In this document: piece by piece, positions 23,117-36,100 of the stretch
How the letters are laid out: each line of letters begins with the position of its first letter
Position numbering within the stretch: the stretch's first letter is position 1
Assembly: GCA_964019055.1 (NCBI GenBank)
Contig: OZ025221.1
Coordinates: forward strand, 1,617,001-1,681,000
DNA from: Anthopleura xanthogrammica
Taxonomy: Eukaryota; Cnidaria; Anthozoa; Actiniaria; Actiniidae
Direction: 5' to 3'
DNA length: 64,000 nt
Notes under the pieces: model-generated
What the model was told of the DNA's origin: nothing
Seen by the model: only the letters and a program-made list of their open reading frames with translations
Database searches by the model: none
Translations under genes and position numbers: made by a program

Positions 23117-24306
23117 ACTCATGAGGCATCGGTCAGTTCTGGGGACAAAATAAGATGACATAATACTATATGAAATACCCAACCTGTTGTAGCTAGGAAG
23201 GATAACTGCAGTTCATGAACTTATTCATGAACTTACTCATGAACTAAGGTATTAGCTGTGAAATTACAAAAAAATTGAAATATCACTCGTGGTATCACAG
23301 GCAGCCCAAGCTCTTTTTCTGTAGTATATTGTGATGAATACTTACGGTAATATTTTGTAGTATGTAATATTGGTACTTTTATGAATAAAAATGACTTACC
23401 TTGATAGCTTGTTAAATGTTTAGATGTCTGTTCGATTTTGAAGCCATTTGAGAGCGTTTTGGTCATTTTGGTTCCCCTACTAAATAAAACCCAAAGGCTG
23501 CACACTCACTGCGACAACGACCTCTACTCGGAGCTCAATAAATCCAAGAAAAATTAAACTACGGCCACAATTTCACGACAGAATTAAAGTACACATGCCA
23601 TTGCTTCTCTCCAGTACGCTCAAAGTAGCATTCTATCTAAAACGTGAATGCTAGAAGATATTTTCTTCCAAAATAAATTCACTTCTGACTCTTTACTTTG
23701 GCTTGTGATGGGTGCATAATGGGTCCTACGCTCGAATTTCGACTTCGTGCGCTTTAAGAACAATTGGTGCATCAAAGATTGTACGAAATTTGAACATCTT
23801 TAGAATTTGAACAATGAGTCATAAGTCCCGCGATTCAGATTTTTTCCTCTATTTGATAATTTTTTTTTCTTCGCCTATGATCAAAGCGGCCCATGCCCTC
23901 TTGTGTTAGAGTATTAGATAAAGCAATCCAGCTTCGCAAGTTGAATACAGTGGCATTCAGACAAATTTAGAGAACCAGTTTTATCGTTCTATCGTACTTT
24001 ATGCGGCTTTACGCTAGACTGTAAAGGCCAATTTACACTCGCGATTTTTGAGGCGAAACTCAAATATCTAAGTACAGTACCAGAATATCTTTGAGATTTT
24101 TGTGTTTGGAAGAACATGCAGATAAGTCTTGAAGTTTAAAAGTACTACAATGTTTCAGCAAAATTAGTTCAAATTAAAATTTAATGTTGTAAAATAATGT
24201 GAGTATCAAATACGAAATTTCAAATGAATAAGTCTAAATAGATCTTTTTAAAGAGCGAATAGATAACATCGCTTAAAGGCCACGTAAAGCCGACATTGAA
24301 ACTTAT

Positions 24307-24772
24307 TTCTCAAACTCATTAATAATTCATGATGTCAGGGACCAATTAGAACTTTGTATTTCAGTCACGTGCATAGGTCTTGATACACCGATCAAACACT
24401 GATCAAGACACTGATCAAGACACTGTATAAATTAGCATAAAAGCAATTCTCATTGATTTCACTCTCTTTTTTTTCCCTTACACTCTCTTTTTTTTTTCTT
24501 TATTCTCCACCGTTTTCTCCTTTTTCACCTGTCTTACCTTTTTATCTAACATTTTATTTTGATGTTATATTTTATCTTGGACGTACTGGGACTCGAACCG
24601 GGAACCTCTGCCTTGATATTCTAGTGTATTACCAACTAAACTAACAATGAATTCGTTGACAATTTTGGGTTGATGTTATATATTATAGAATAGATTAAGA
24701 CCTATGCACGTGACTGAAATACAAAGTTCTAATTGGTCCCTGAGATAATGAATTATTAATGAGCTTGAGAAG
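24307..24772. mobile_element. foldback element with a tRNA-like core
   Basis: The arms 24307-24390 and 24690-24772 are inverted repeats (CATTAATAATTCAT..., with TTTGTATTTCAGTCACGTGC). Between them, at 24578-24645 on the minus strand, is a tRNA-like segment with B-box GGTTCGAGTCC and A-box-like TAGTTTAGTTGG. It is part of an insertion of about 780 bp that is absent from the intact GPCR flank. Confidence 0.6.
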
Positions 24773-25119
24773 TTTTCCTCATAGGTTGATGACTAATTAT
24801 TTGAGAAAAATACTGATCAAGACAACAAAGATAACAAGAATTTTATTATTATTCAAATACAATAACAGCCACCGAAGCTAATCATGAAGAAATTTCTTAT
24901 GTTTTAGCCTCCAGAGATTCAAAAACAAATGAATTATAATGAGACTGAGAAGTCAGATCAAAAACTCGTGCTTCGTGTTTGATCAGGGAATCCAAACACC
25001 TCGAAACGGATGAAAGCACTCGGCTTTCGGTGTTTGGATTCCCTGATCAAACACTCGCACTCGTTTTTGATCTATTACGTCTGAACTTTACGCTCACTTT
25101 ACAGAAGAGTGGTTATCTG

Positions 25120-26769
25120 AGCAATACTCGTAATGTGTAAAGTATAATTAAATATGAAATTTAAACGTGAATGAAATGCACGCGTAAATTGAACGTAAAC
25201 GTATGGTTTACTTTAACTTTACTCAGCTTTACGGGTGTTGTGACTACCTTAGCTTTACTTTTATCTTAAAGGAGGCTTATTTCATGGCATTAATTTACAT
25301 TTACGCGAAAACGTAAATATAGATTAAGTGACCATTTTAAGCACCATTTACATCAGCTTGACGCAGGCGGTGTTAATCAGTCACGCCCCGCAAAGTACGA
25401 CGGTACAAATTGAAAATTTTACTCATTAGCATCTGGACTTCGAAGTGTAAACAACTAAGTCGCTCTGTAATTCAATGGATAATAATGGTCTTCTTCCATA
25501 TTTTCGACATATAGCCTTCCATATGCACATACGTAAACACGCTTTATGGAGAATCTAGGGTTGTTGGATCCACAGAGAAGATCAGTTTTATGTGCAGAGG
25601 ATCGGCTGACTCTCTTGACCTCTTGGCTGACTTCAATGGAGATTTCTTTTGTGTGTTAGGGACCACTGCGCCGTTTTGAACTCATGTATAGCGAGAAAAG
25701 TATATTTTATTCACAGCTCTATTTTAGTTTTAATGTAGGAAATCATCCACAGGCAGATATAAATCTAGAATACTTCAAGGTACGCGGTAATAAACTATAT
25801 TTTGGTATGAATATTGACGTGTGTTGTGTCGCCTTCGATACTCAATATTCGTGAAATTCGTTAATTTGAAGGCCGATTTTCACCCTTAAAACGAAGGGGT
25901 CCCTCCACATTTTCTTAAAGTTTACTATCTATAGAATGTTTCTGCACTAAAAAAAATGAAGGATTCTAACTTTGTTTGCTGTAGGATTGACTTCGCGGGT
26001 TACTACTATATTCAATGTTCGACGAACAAAAAAATCAAAACACACAAAAATAACTGGACAAATTTAGGTACTAAAATACTTTATCTACACTTGAGAATCC
26101 ATCCATGCGTAGTTCATGTATCCATCTTTACAGTGTGTATAATTTTTTTGTATAGATATTCTTCAAAATATTTTTTAATAAGCGAAATAAATGACACACT
26201 TGGAAAATATAGTTCGCAAAAAGCTTCAAAGCAGGTCGAGGAAATCGAGCCTTCTCATTGGATGTTCTGGGTCACGTGGATCGTGTCCAACACCACCTGA
26301 GCTTTACGCGACGTTTCGTAAAGTTGAACATTAAGCAGCTTTATCACAGGCGTAAAGTTCTTAAAACAACTTTAAGCAGCTTTACGCTAAGAATAAAATT
26401 GCGTGAATCACATTTTTTTTGTGCTGTGATATAACGCACGCTCTGATTGGCTGATAGCCGTGTTTACATGAGGCTATGTAAACCCGGTTGTGACGTCAGA
26501 GGTTTGGATGAGTTTGGAAATTTGTCAAAATGTTTTTTTTTTACTTATTTTCTTGTTCTTAAACATTAACTTTGAAATGAAAAGACCGTAGTGATGTATA
26601 AAATAATGCATTAAAAGTTATAAATCTCTGAAGCATTGATGAAAAATGGAGAAAAATCCTTGCAAATACTATTAAAATTTTGGGAGAAGTACTAGTCTTG
26701 AGCTCTGTGTAGACCTCGCCTGCGGCTCGGTTTTACACAATGGCTCTCGACTTCTCCCCGCAAACTTCC

Positions 26770-26800
<31 letters not shown>

Positions 26801-26820
26801 CAAACGTTTTCTATTTGTTA
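25120..26820. other. intergenic, no supported gene
   Basis: Many degenerate GCTTTACG/CGTAAA words at about 25080-25400 and 26290-26400 suggest a decayed repeat. A 114-codon open frame at 25956-26300 has no recognisable family, start context or splice support. Confidence 0.4.
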
Positions 26821-26866
26821 AATGTCATCATATTTTGTTCCCAGAACTGACCGATGCCTCATGAGT

Positions 26867-27640
26867 CTAGTGGTGATGGACGTGTATGGGTTGCAATACA
26901 AAAACATTATGAGAGAAACCTTCGTCATTGTTGCGCCGAAATCCCAACGCTTTCCTGCATTTTTCTCTCACTTCTCTTGTACGAAGGCCGTGGATTATCG
27001 CATTTAGAAGCGCAGTGAAAATTACAAAAGCTTTTATCCATTGCTGCAAGATTAGCAATGCTGAAATATGCTTGAAACTAAACCCAAACACCAGCTTTGA
27101 TATCATTACAACAAAGAAAGGAATAAATAAAGGCGAGTAAAAAGCAGCCAAGAAGAAGAGCTGCTGTTATGGCTCCTTTGTGATTTCGCAGGGTGCGTTG
27201 ACTTATTATTCGTTTTCGTTGTCTTCTTATGGCAGCAAAGATTCGAACATAAAAGTAAACTATACACACAGAAATACCAAACCTGAGGATGAGATATGAG
27301 ACATTCATATAAAATAATACATCTAAAACTAACGTAAGAAATAGAAGCAAAATGATAACAGCGTTAACGGTCCAAAGTCCTATGGTTGCATAAGTGAGTC
27401 TCTTGACTGTGATTCGTGTTGGGTATTGGAGTGGATGGATAATAGCCACATATCTCTCGTATGAAATAACTGCAACCTGGAAGAACTCTGCTCCTTTCAA
27501 AAGGCCGATTGCTAGAAAAAGCGCAATTTCTAAACCACATTTGACTTCATTGCCTTTTAGTTTAAGTATTTCGCTTGCGATGAACAAAGGTTGGCAAATC
27601 AGTCCAACAAGAAAGTCAGCAATTCGAACCAATGCTGGTT
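26867..27640 (-). pseudogene. inverted GPCR pseudogene, 5' truncated, frameshifted
   Basis: It matches the intact GPCR from TM2 (near D81) to the stop, on the opposite strand. The 5' end is fused to sequence that lies upstream of the intact gene's inverted repeat, so the start codon and TM1 are gone. A four-base insertion at about 27122 (TTTATTTATTCC for TTTATTCC) breaks TM6. Several missense changes exist (for example N102 to G). Confidence 0.9.
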
Positions 27641-27649
27641 GCATGTTTT

Positions 27650-28045
27650 AATGCCGAGTCTCTCCCTTGATTCAATAATTTCCCTCACTTTGCAATACAA
27701 ACAATGTGAACGCAACTGCTAAACCCTTAATATTGATTTTTATTTCCACGGAAGCCAGTTAGTTTTTTCAAGCCTACTTCTTGTCATGGAAAATTTGCAG
27801 ATGTTATTTTTCTATTCAGACATTCAGACCTTCGCGTCATTTGTGGAGCCGAGGACACTGATGTTCTTACTCCCCTTGCTGTGTCTCCCACCGTGTGTCC
27901 CCACAAAAAAGAAAATCTAACTAAAGCGTAGGCCAAAGTGCTCGGGGAAAACGATGTCATTTTTCTATTTAAAGATTCAGACATGCTTCACATCATTTGT
28001 CGAGCCGAGGATACTGATGTTCCTACTCCAAAGGCCAAAGTGAAA
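27650..28045 (+). repeat. third copy of the GPCR upstream repeat
   Basis: Matches 11525-11965 and, inverted, 7575-8020. The exon-like module in it is broken by an in-frame TAG at about 27929. Confidence 0.8.
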
Positions 28046-28049
28046 CGAA

Positions 28050-31000
28050 ATTTGAACATTTTTAGAATTTGAACAAAATATACTCGTATTTCATTGTTGT
28101 TGAACAATAGTTGTAGTGAAGTCATAATTTCAGCATACGTAAGTGTTGTGCATTGGTATGGCCCGACTTAAATACAAGCATCTTTTGTTCAAATTCTAAA
28201 GAAGACTTGCCTTAAGTCGACCTCTCTTGTTTCCCGGGGATTTTTTCGATTTGAGCGAAGCGAGAATCTTGCGAGCGCAGCGAGAGAGCGACGAAGTCGC
28301 GAGCCAGTAGAGATACTCAGTGCGTGGCGGACTTTGCGAAAGTCTAATTCTAAAGAAGTTCAAATTTCGTACAATCTTTAATCTCAACAATTTTTTTTTT
28401 TAGTGCACGAAGTCGAAAATAGTGATAAAGCAAACAAGTCTATTAGGCGAAGTCACTAAACCCGTGAAATAGATGTAAGACTAACACACTTTAGTAGACC
28501 CTAATTCCATTGTTTTCTTTTGTGCCTATTTGACTATTACACTTTAACAAGCAATTTTTATTTCACGGGTTTAGTGTTTTCACTCTAAATCAGCGTTTCA
28601 CACGAGCAATGCAACATTTATAATAGTTACCATTACTACTATTATTTTTAACAACAAAATCACAAAAGAATTCGTACATCTTTTATTCCAACAGCACGAG
28701 ATTTCGAAAATGTTCGTTATTATGATAGCAAAAACGTCTAATTGTGAAAAAAATAAGTTAGTGAAAAATAAGTCTCGGGCTGTTCCCTTGTGCAGGACCT
28801 ACGCTAAAAATAAAATCACATATTCCCGAGTGAAAGCTTATGGCCAAATTAACCTTAGGCCCGGTTTAAACGTTGAAGTTCACTTGTGCCGAATCTAATG
28901 CAAATGAATTCAAAAAAAATAGGTTTTGCTCATTTGCATTAGATTCGGCAGATTGAAATTTGACGTCTAAACCGGGCCTTACATAATTTATCGAAACACT
29001 AAAACATTTCTTTTAATCCTAGCTAGTCAGGAGTGCTTTCCAATTCCAGAAAAATCGGTTGAAGAAACCGAGACAAGAATGGTTTTAATGGAACAGTTTA
29101 AAACCAACTATCGCCCACCAACATTGAATGTGCGAAATAGAGAACTGAGCATGAGAAATTCCGAGAAATTCTCAAATGGTTCAGACAATTCCAGTTGGTT
29201 CGTACCAACCGGAATGGCTGGACAAGCTTGAAACGTGTTCCACTTTTTTCGGTTGGAAATACCGAAAAAAAGTGACAGTTCCATTTGTGTGTATTCCAAC
29301 CGGTATTACCGGTTTTTCTGGACAAATGGAAAGCACCCCAGGAGTTCATGAATTCCTATAACTCTGTCTAGTGTACATTATAATCTATTTGTATGCTCTA
29401 TCACAGCATAAATAAAATTTTAAATAGTTAAATTGGTGTGAAATCACAGCAACACTTTTGAAGGTTGCTCAATCACTAAATTTTTCACAATTTCTTCGAA
29501 ATTGGCTTTTGTCCTATGAGATATTGGATTTTGTTCAATTTAAGAAACTCCTATTGAGTTTCTTCGGGCGTTACTACATTAAAATCTTTGTTATTCACCA
29601 TTTTCACATTCCCCATACTACATTACAGTATGAGGGTAACCAGGAAAAAAAACCCGTACAAATCATGCTGGAGATTATACTATCAAATGATGTTGACAAC
29701 TGAATGCATCTTATGATATTTAAAGATGTACAAGAAACAACCTAAAACAAAAAGAAAGAATTTTTAATAAAAATTTCGCAGAAGACACATAGTCAAATAA
29801 TAACTTCATGCCTGCGTGCAAACAAATATTGAATTTTTAAGAGGTTTAAAGTAAATTTTGAGCACTTCTTCACGAGGTAATACATCATTTTTTTGTAAGC
29901 TTCTGTAACACTAATCCTCTTGGTGTTCTGAACGTGGAAAAGTAACTCAAAATGATCAGTGTTTAAAGCAAATACTAGGAGTACGTCTGATTACAATCTC
30001 TTACCCAGAGCCCACGTTCCTTTTGGTCAGCACCGAGACACGGTGCATGCGCAACAGCAAGAGGCTTTCAGGAAGTAAATATTCAGTTTTCGAACATGGC
30101 AGACTCTTCCACAATTAAGAAAAAACACCGAATTATTTTATTACCGCTGCTAAAATGCAATCACTGAATCTTTCCGATCAAAGATTTAAATGAGAATGGA
30201 AGGTCCGAAAAGAAATTTCTTCAGGCAAAGAATGCAGAGTATTTTGAACTCAGAATTCCACATTCATACATCTCTTATCTCTTTCTTTGCTAGATGAATG
30301 GTTTCCAGTGCTTCATCCTGCTTTACTTTTAAGCTTCAGCCGATTTTTACGATGATTTTAAACCCATTATATCGTGAAAGATATATACTCTTCTCGACAC
30401 TCGGCCGCCATTTTGCTAGTGTATGTGCAGTTTCCACTTCCGGTCGGAGATTCGCGGACTTAAAATCTGTTGCAACCAGAACCTCTCGTTTCTCAGTGCT
30501 GAACAAGAGGAAAGTGGGTTCTGGGTACGAGATTGATCTGATTGAAGAACGTTTGATTTTCTGAAAGTCTTTTGATCGGTTAGGCTCCCACTCACCCCTC
30601 ACCCCCCCCCCTCCCCCCAAAAAAGCATGATAGGAATGGGAAAAAGGTGAATTCTGAACTTGCCTTCTCGTTCTCCGTCAAGAGCATAAAAAGTATTTAC
30701 AAGTATTCATCAGCCAAAGCAGCAGCATCATATTTGACAAGAATCTCGTATAATTCGCCAACTAATAGCCTTCTTTTTTGACAGAATCTTTCAAGTATTT
30801 TCTCAGCTGGATCTTCTAATTTCCCATAGAAGCCAGTCTGAGAAGATGATACACGTAGTAATTCTCTAAGCAATGTCTTCCATAGCGTGCCGATTGCTTG
30901 AAAGGAGAAAAAGAAAAATGTTATCGGCAAGAGTTAAAGCAACATGTTTGTACTGAACGAAACGGCAAGGTTTACTGACTTGCATGAAAGAAAAATTGAA

Positions 31001-31260
31001 TATCATTTTAGGCAGCGCATAAAATCCTAGAAACCATATAGTAGGATAAGTGACTCAGATTTACTTGTAACGTTTTTCTCCAACCGTTAAGACAGCTCGA
31101 AAAATTAGAATCATAAATATATGCTTACCTGAAATAGCTTCGGTCAAATTCTTTTTGTCCTTAACAAGTACGTCTTGAAACACTGTCATCTCGTCTCCAC
31201 GTGGCCCTGCATATCAAATGACTTGTTATATAAACTTCTTGAACATGACGTGGATCGTCG
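28050..31260 (+). repeat. segmental duplication block Y, copy 2
   Basis: Copy of 11980-15285. It lacks the MITE of 12277-12568 and has small indels such as the extra 60-bp stretch at 29760-29835. It carries the last two exons of gene B. Confidence 0.85.
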
Positions 31261-32918
31261 TGCTCTGGTGGGGAAGGGGTTAGGAGGGGGTGGTAATTAA
31301 CGAGTCTTAATGAGAAAAACACTGCCTTTTATCACCCCCCCCCCCCCCCCTTCTCAAACCCGTTTAGAGGCTCGTGTCTTATGTATAACAAGAGTTCATC
31401 ATTTGCGCCATTAAGGACCATCATAGAGTGAAGTCACTAAACCCGTTAAATTAAAATTGCTTGTTAAAGTGTAATAGTCAAATAGACACAAAAGAAAACG
31501 ATGGAATTAGGGTCTACTAAAGTGTATTAGTCTAATATCTATTTCACGGGTTTAGTGATTTCACTCTAATAATGATCTGCAATCCTCCACTGCATTCAGA
31601 TCGATATTTAGAAGCTGATTTTTTTCGGAGGGAGGAAAAACCAGAGAACCCAGAAAAACCCTTGAAGCACAGGAGAGAACCAACAACCACCAACAACCAA
31701 CAACCAACCGGCAAAGGGAAGCACAGGTGGCGTAGCGGTGAGAGCGCTCGCCTCTCACCAAGGCGACCAGAGTTCGAGATTCGCTGGGCTCGGTGTCGTA
31801 TGTGAGTAGAGTTGTTTGTTGGTTCTCTCCTGTGCTTCGAGGGTTTTCTCCGGGTTCTCCGGTTTTCCTCACTCCGCAAAAATCACCTTTCAAATTCTAA
31901 TTCGATCTATCGGTTGCCTTGTAATTGGGTCCTAGACCTGTAAGGCTTTCCGTCCACCCCAGAGTGGTAAAGTGGCATAAATTTTAAACTAAGATAATCA
32001 CATTTACACATTAAAGTGGAATAGAGGCTTGGCACCATCACGTGATGGCAGCCATGACAGGAGGCAGGAACAATGGAATCTGGTCTAATCTGATTTACAT
32101 GAGAAAGAATCCTGTTCCCTAGGGGGGGAACTACTATAGTTGTGCCTCCTGTCATGCCTGCCATTATGTGATGGTGCAAAGCCTCTATTGGAATAAAAAT
32201 TATTTGAAAGATGCCGATTTGAGGTGCGATTTTCCTCCAGCGTCAATTATGTTGAATCGAGCGACTTTGTACCCTGGGATCCTCTAGAAGCTAAGGCCCT
32301 TGGGTAATGACTTTCTTTACTTCTACTTTATATAGTATGAAATTCCAACAAACCTGTCATTCCATTCGGTAATCTACTTTTCAATTCTTCAAAGATGTCA
32401 AGTCTTTCTTGTTGTTTCAAAGCAACACAGACTTTTCGACAAATCGCCATAATTTCTGGTGGTGGTTTTTCGCATGATGTCGGGTCTAGCTGTAGGCGTA
32501 CCACAACCCTTGTAGCAAATAATTTGCAATCAACGGTTTTTATATCTTGTCCTTCAATCAAAGCAATGGCTCCCTGACACACGTTGGCTATAAATTAGAG
32601 AAAAAATGCTAAACAAATGAATGAATGAATGGATGGATGGATGAATGCATGGATGGATGAATGAATGAATGAATGAATGAATGAATGAATAGATGAAGGG
32701 AGGGATTGATGGATGAATGAATGAATGAATGAATGAATGAATGGATGGATGGATGGATGGATGGATGGATGAATAGATGAAGGGAGGGATGGATGGATGG
32801 ATTAATATTAACAAAACAAGGGAGGGTGCAAAACAAAAATTTAGGATATCTTTCTTTTTCATTCCAGGAAATGTATTTTTACATAAAGAAATAAAGACAT
32901 TATTATTATTATTATTAC

Positions 32919-32966
<48 letters not shown>

Positions 32967-33083
32967 CCTGTTTTTTAGATCCTTTAATATCGCTCGTTTT
33001 AACATTATAATTAATTATTGCTATTATTGTCTTCTTTATTATTGTTATTATAATTATTGTGAAATAAAGTTATTATCTTTTTC

Positions 33084-33142
<59 letters not shown>

Positions 33143-36100
33143 ATAAAAGCAGTATATACGTCTGAATGCTTCCATATGCAATCCAGGCACTATAGGGCGC
33201 CAACTGGTAGGGTAGCCTATAGGCCTCTAACGACTTCAACAGATTTTATCTGCTAAAAAATCTAAATCTAAAACTAAATCTTAATAATAAAATTTCAAAT
33301 AAATATAAACTAGATTTCCAAATTATCTAAGAAACAAAGTCATTAAAAACCACTAAGTAAGCCTTAAATCTATATGTCACATAGACTCACAGGGAGCCCG
33401 GCTTTCCTTTGCCGCATTCAATATTCATTATTCTTAACGTAATTGCTTTTTATGGGTTTCCTGTGGTTTAAGATCGGCTTCGGTTACACAAGCTGGAATC
33501 AGATCTGTACTGTAAATTGATAGCCGATTAAATTCAAATCAATAACCGTTGGTAACGTGCTCTTTATGGGTTGCCTGTGTTGTTTGAATGTAACGCACTT
33601 TCTAGTAAGCAAGTGCATTACCAACGGTTATTGGTTTGAATTTAATCGGCTATCATTGATTTCTGCATCTTCTCCAATATAACTTTTCCTTTCTTTCCCG
33701 TTAGCTTTCTCTTATAATAATAATAATAATAATGATTATTATTATTAATTTCAATAAGAACTATTTTGAACTTTAACATTTTAAGAACTGTCCATCTGTG
33801 CATAAGACACAGGTAGCCCAAGCTATGGTTCTGAATATATGTAGAGAGAATGTATGGCAGATCAAAAAATTTCTTTAAAATAAAATAAATTTCATATTTT
33901 ATTGTTTCTTTACCGGCATATCAATGTTTTATTGCATGTTTTGTGGTTTCCTGACGGTTTGGTTGCATTTTAAGGCGATTTTAGGAAATTTTATCTCCTC
34001 TCTAAAGACGAAGTCAAGGTAGGAATCCTCGTACTCGGGTACTTTGGTTCAACAGGCCGTAAATCGCCAGAAATCTGTTCCACAGCAAATTTTTCACTGG
34101 CTACCCTTCGCCCAATAAATATCCAACACATCCAATCCGAAAATGGCCTTATCGCTTCACTTCTTCCCGTCGAAATTCGCAAATATATACGCTCTACTTT
34201 GACAACTTCATCGGCGGACGGATCAGCCTCGCCACGGATTCAACGGTTGGTGGCAAATCATTAACTATGTGGGGGAGGGTACATGACAAACGTTGACCTT
34301 TGCCTAGACTAAAAACCGCTTGAAATAAAAGATTCCTTATCCATATAACTAAAAATAATTCAAGATTTCTAGATAATGTTTACGAAATAGAGTTCTAAAC
34401 GTTCTGGTTTTCCTCTGCATAAATTTTATATTCCGTTCAGCTAAACATTGGTCTTGTTTCTCGCTGTCATCAAGAGGTTTTTAGTCTAGGCAAAGGTCAA
34501 CGTTTGTCATGTACCCTCCCCCACATAGTTAATGATTTGCCACCAACCGTTGAATCCGTGGCGAGGCTGATCCGTCCGCCGATGAAGTTGTCAAAGTAGA
34601 GCGTATATATTTGCGAATTTCGACGGGAAGAAGTGAAGCGATAAGGCCATTTTCGGATTGGATGTGTTGGATATTTATTGGGCGAAGGGTAGCCAGTGAA
34701 AAATTTGCTGTGGAACAGATTTCTGGCGATTTACGGCCTGTTGAACCAAAGTACCCGAGTACGAGGATTCCTACCTTGACTTCGTCTTTAGAGAGGAGAT
34801 AAAATTTCCTAAAATCGCCTTAAAATGCAACCAAACCGTCAGGAAACCACAAAACATGCAATAAAACATTGATATGCCGGTAAAGAAACAATAAAATATG
34901 AAATATATGTTATTTTAAAGAATTTTTTTGATCTGCCATACATCCTCTCTATATATATTCAGAACCATAGCTTGGGCTACCTGTGCATAAGAGGGTCAAG
35001 AACCCCTTTTAGAAATAAAAACATTTTAGAGGATTTTAGATTAAACAACCATGCATGAAGCAAATATTTTATAAATAGTCATTATACCATTGTTTTAGTA
35101 ATATATTATATTATTATTATATAAATAATAATATAGTGATATAAATCTTTCTTTTTATACAATTTTTTCCTTTTTTTTTAAATTCTATATAAAATATATA
35201 TTAATAATAGTAATAAGTTTCAGTTTTAAGTATTAGTATTAGGATTAAGTATATTTTTAATTTCTTATTGATATTATCATCATAATCATCCATTATTATT
35301 ATCATTATTTATCTTTTTATTATTATCATTATTGTTATTATTATTATTAATTTCATATTCTTGTTATTATTATTAATTCTATTATTATCATTAAAAATAA
35401 TAATGATATTATAATGATTACGATTATTATGATTATGATTATTATTATTATTATTACAGTCAACTGACTAATCAAACCGTTAACACCTAAAATATGTCTG
35501 GAATGTTTATTATGATTGTTTTCTAACCAATCACAAGCGAGAACTACTAGCTGTCAAAGATCGTTATCACCAAACTAGCTTTTAAACGGTATGAATTTGT
35601 TTATAAGAAAAATATATTTGAATCTCAAAGCTATTCCTGGTTTGTTTGGAGTATACGTGCATAAAAGCAAATATATTTCTGTATGTAAAATCTCTTACGT
35701 TAAAAACAATCCGTCTAGTTCGGTGATAGTTCGGTGATGTTCGTAACTCTCGCATGTGATTGGTTAGAAAACAATAAACATTCCAGACATATTTTAGGTG
35801 TTCAAGGTTTTCTTAGTTTGACTGTAATATACACAACATACCACACAACACAAAATAGCAATGTAAGTCAGTGTGTTGTTTTATGAGCTAATGAGCATAC
35901 CAGAACAATGAACATACCTACAACAGGACTATTGTCTGTCTGATCACCAACATCATCATCTTCAGCATTTTGATCTACAAGCAGAAAACAACAACCAAAA
36001 AAAACAAAGTTCAAACAGATTTTTCGTATGAGAAAATATGATCTCCGACAAAGAAAAGGACAACAAATACAGCGCACCACAACAAACCACACCTACAACG

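Noticed and set aside
25956..26300. 114-codon open frame
   Set aside because: Low-complexity-like composition, no family, no promoter or splice context; expected by chance in AT-rich DNA.
33991..34802. Two identical 63-codon frames in mirror image
   Set aside because: They are the same sequence in the two arms of a palindromic transposon; no transposase signature.
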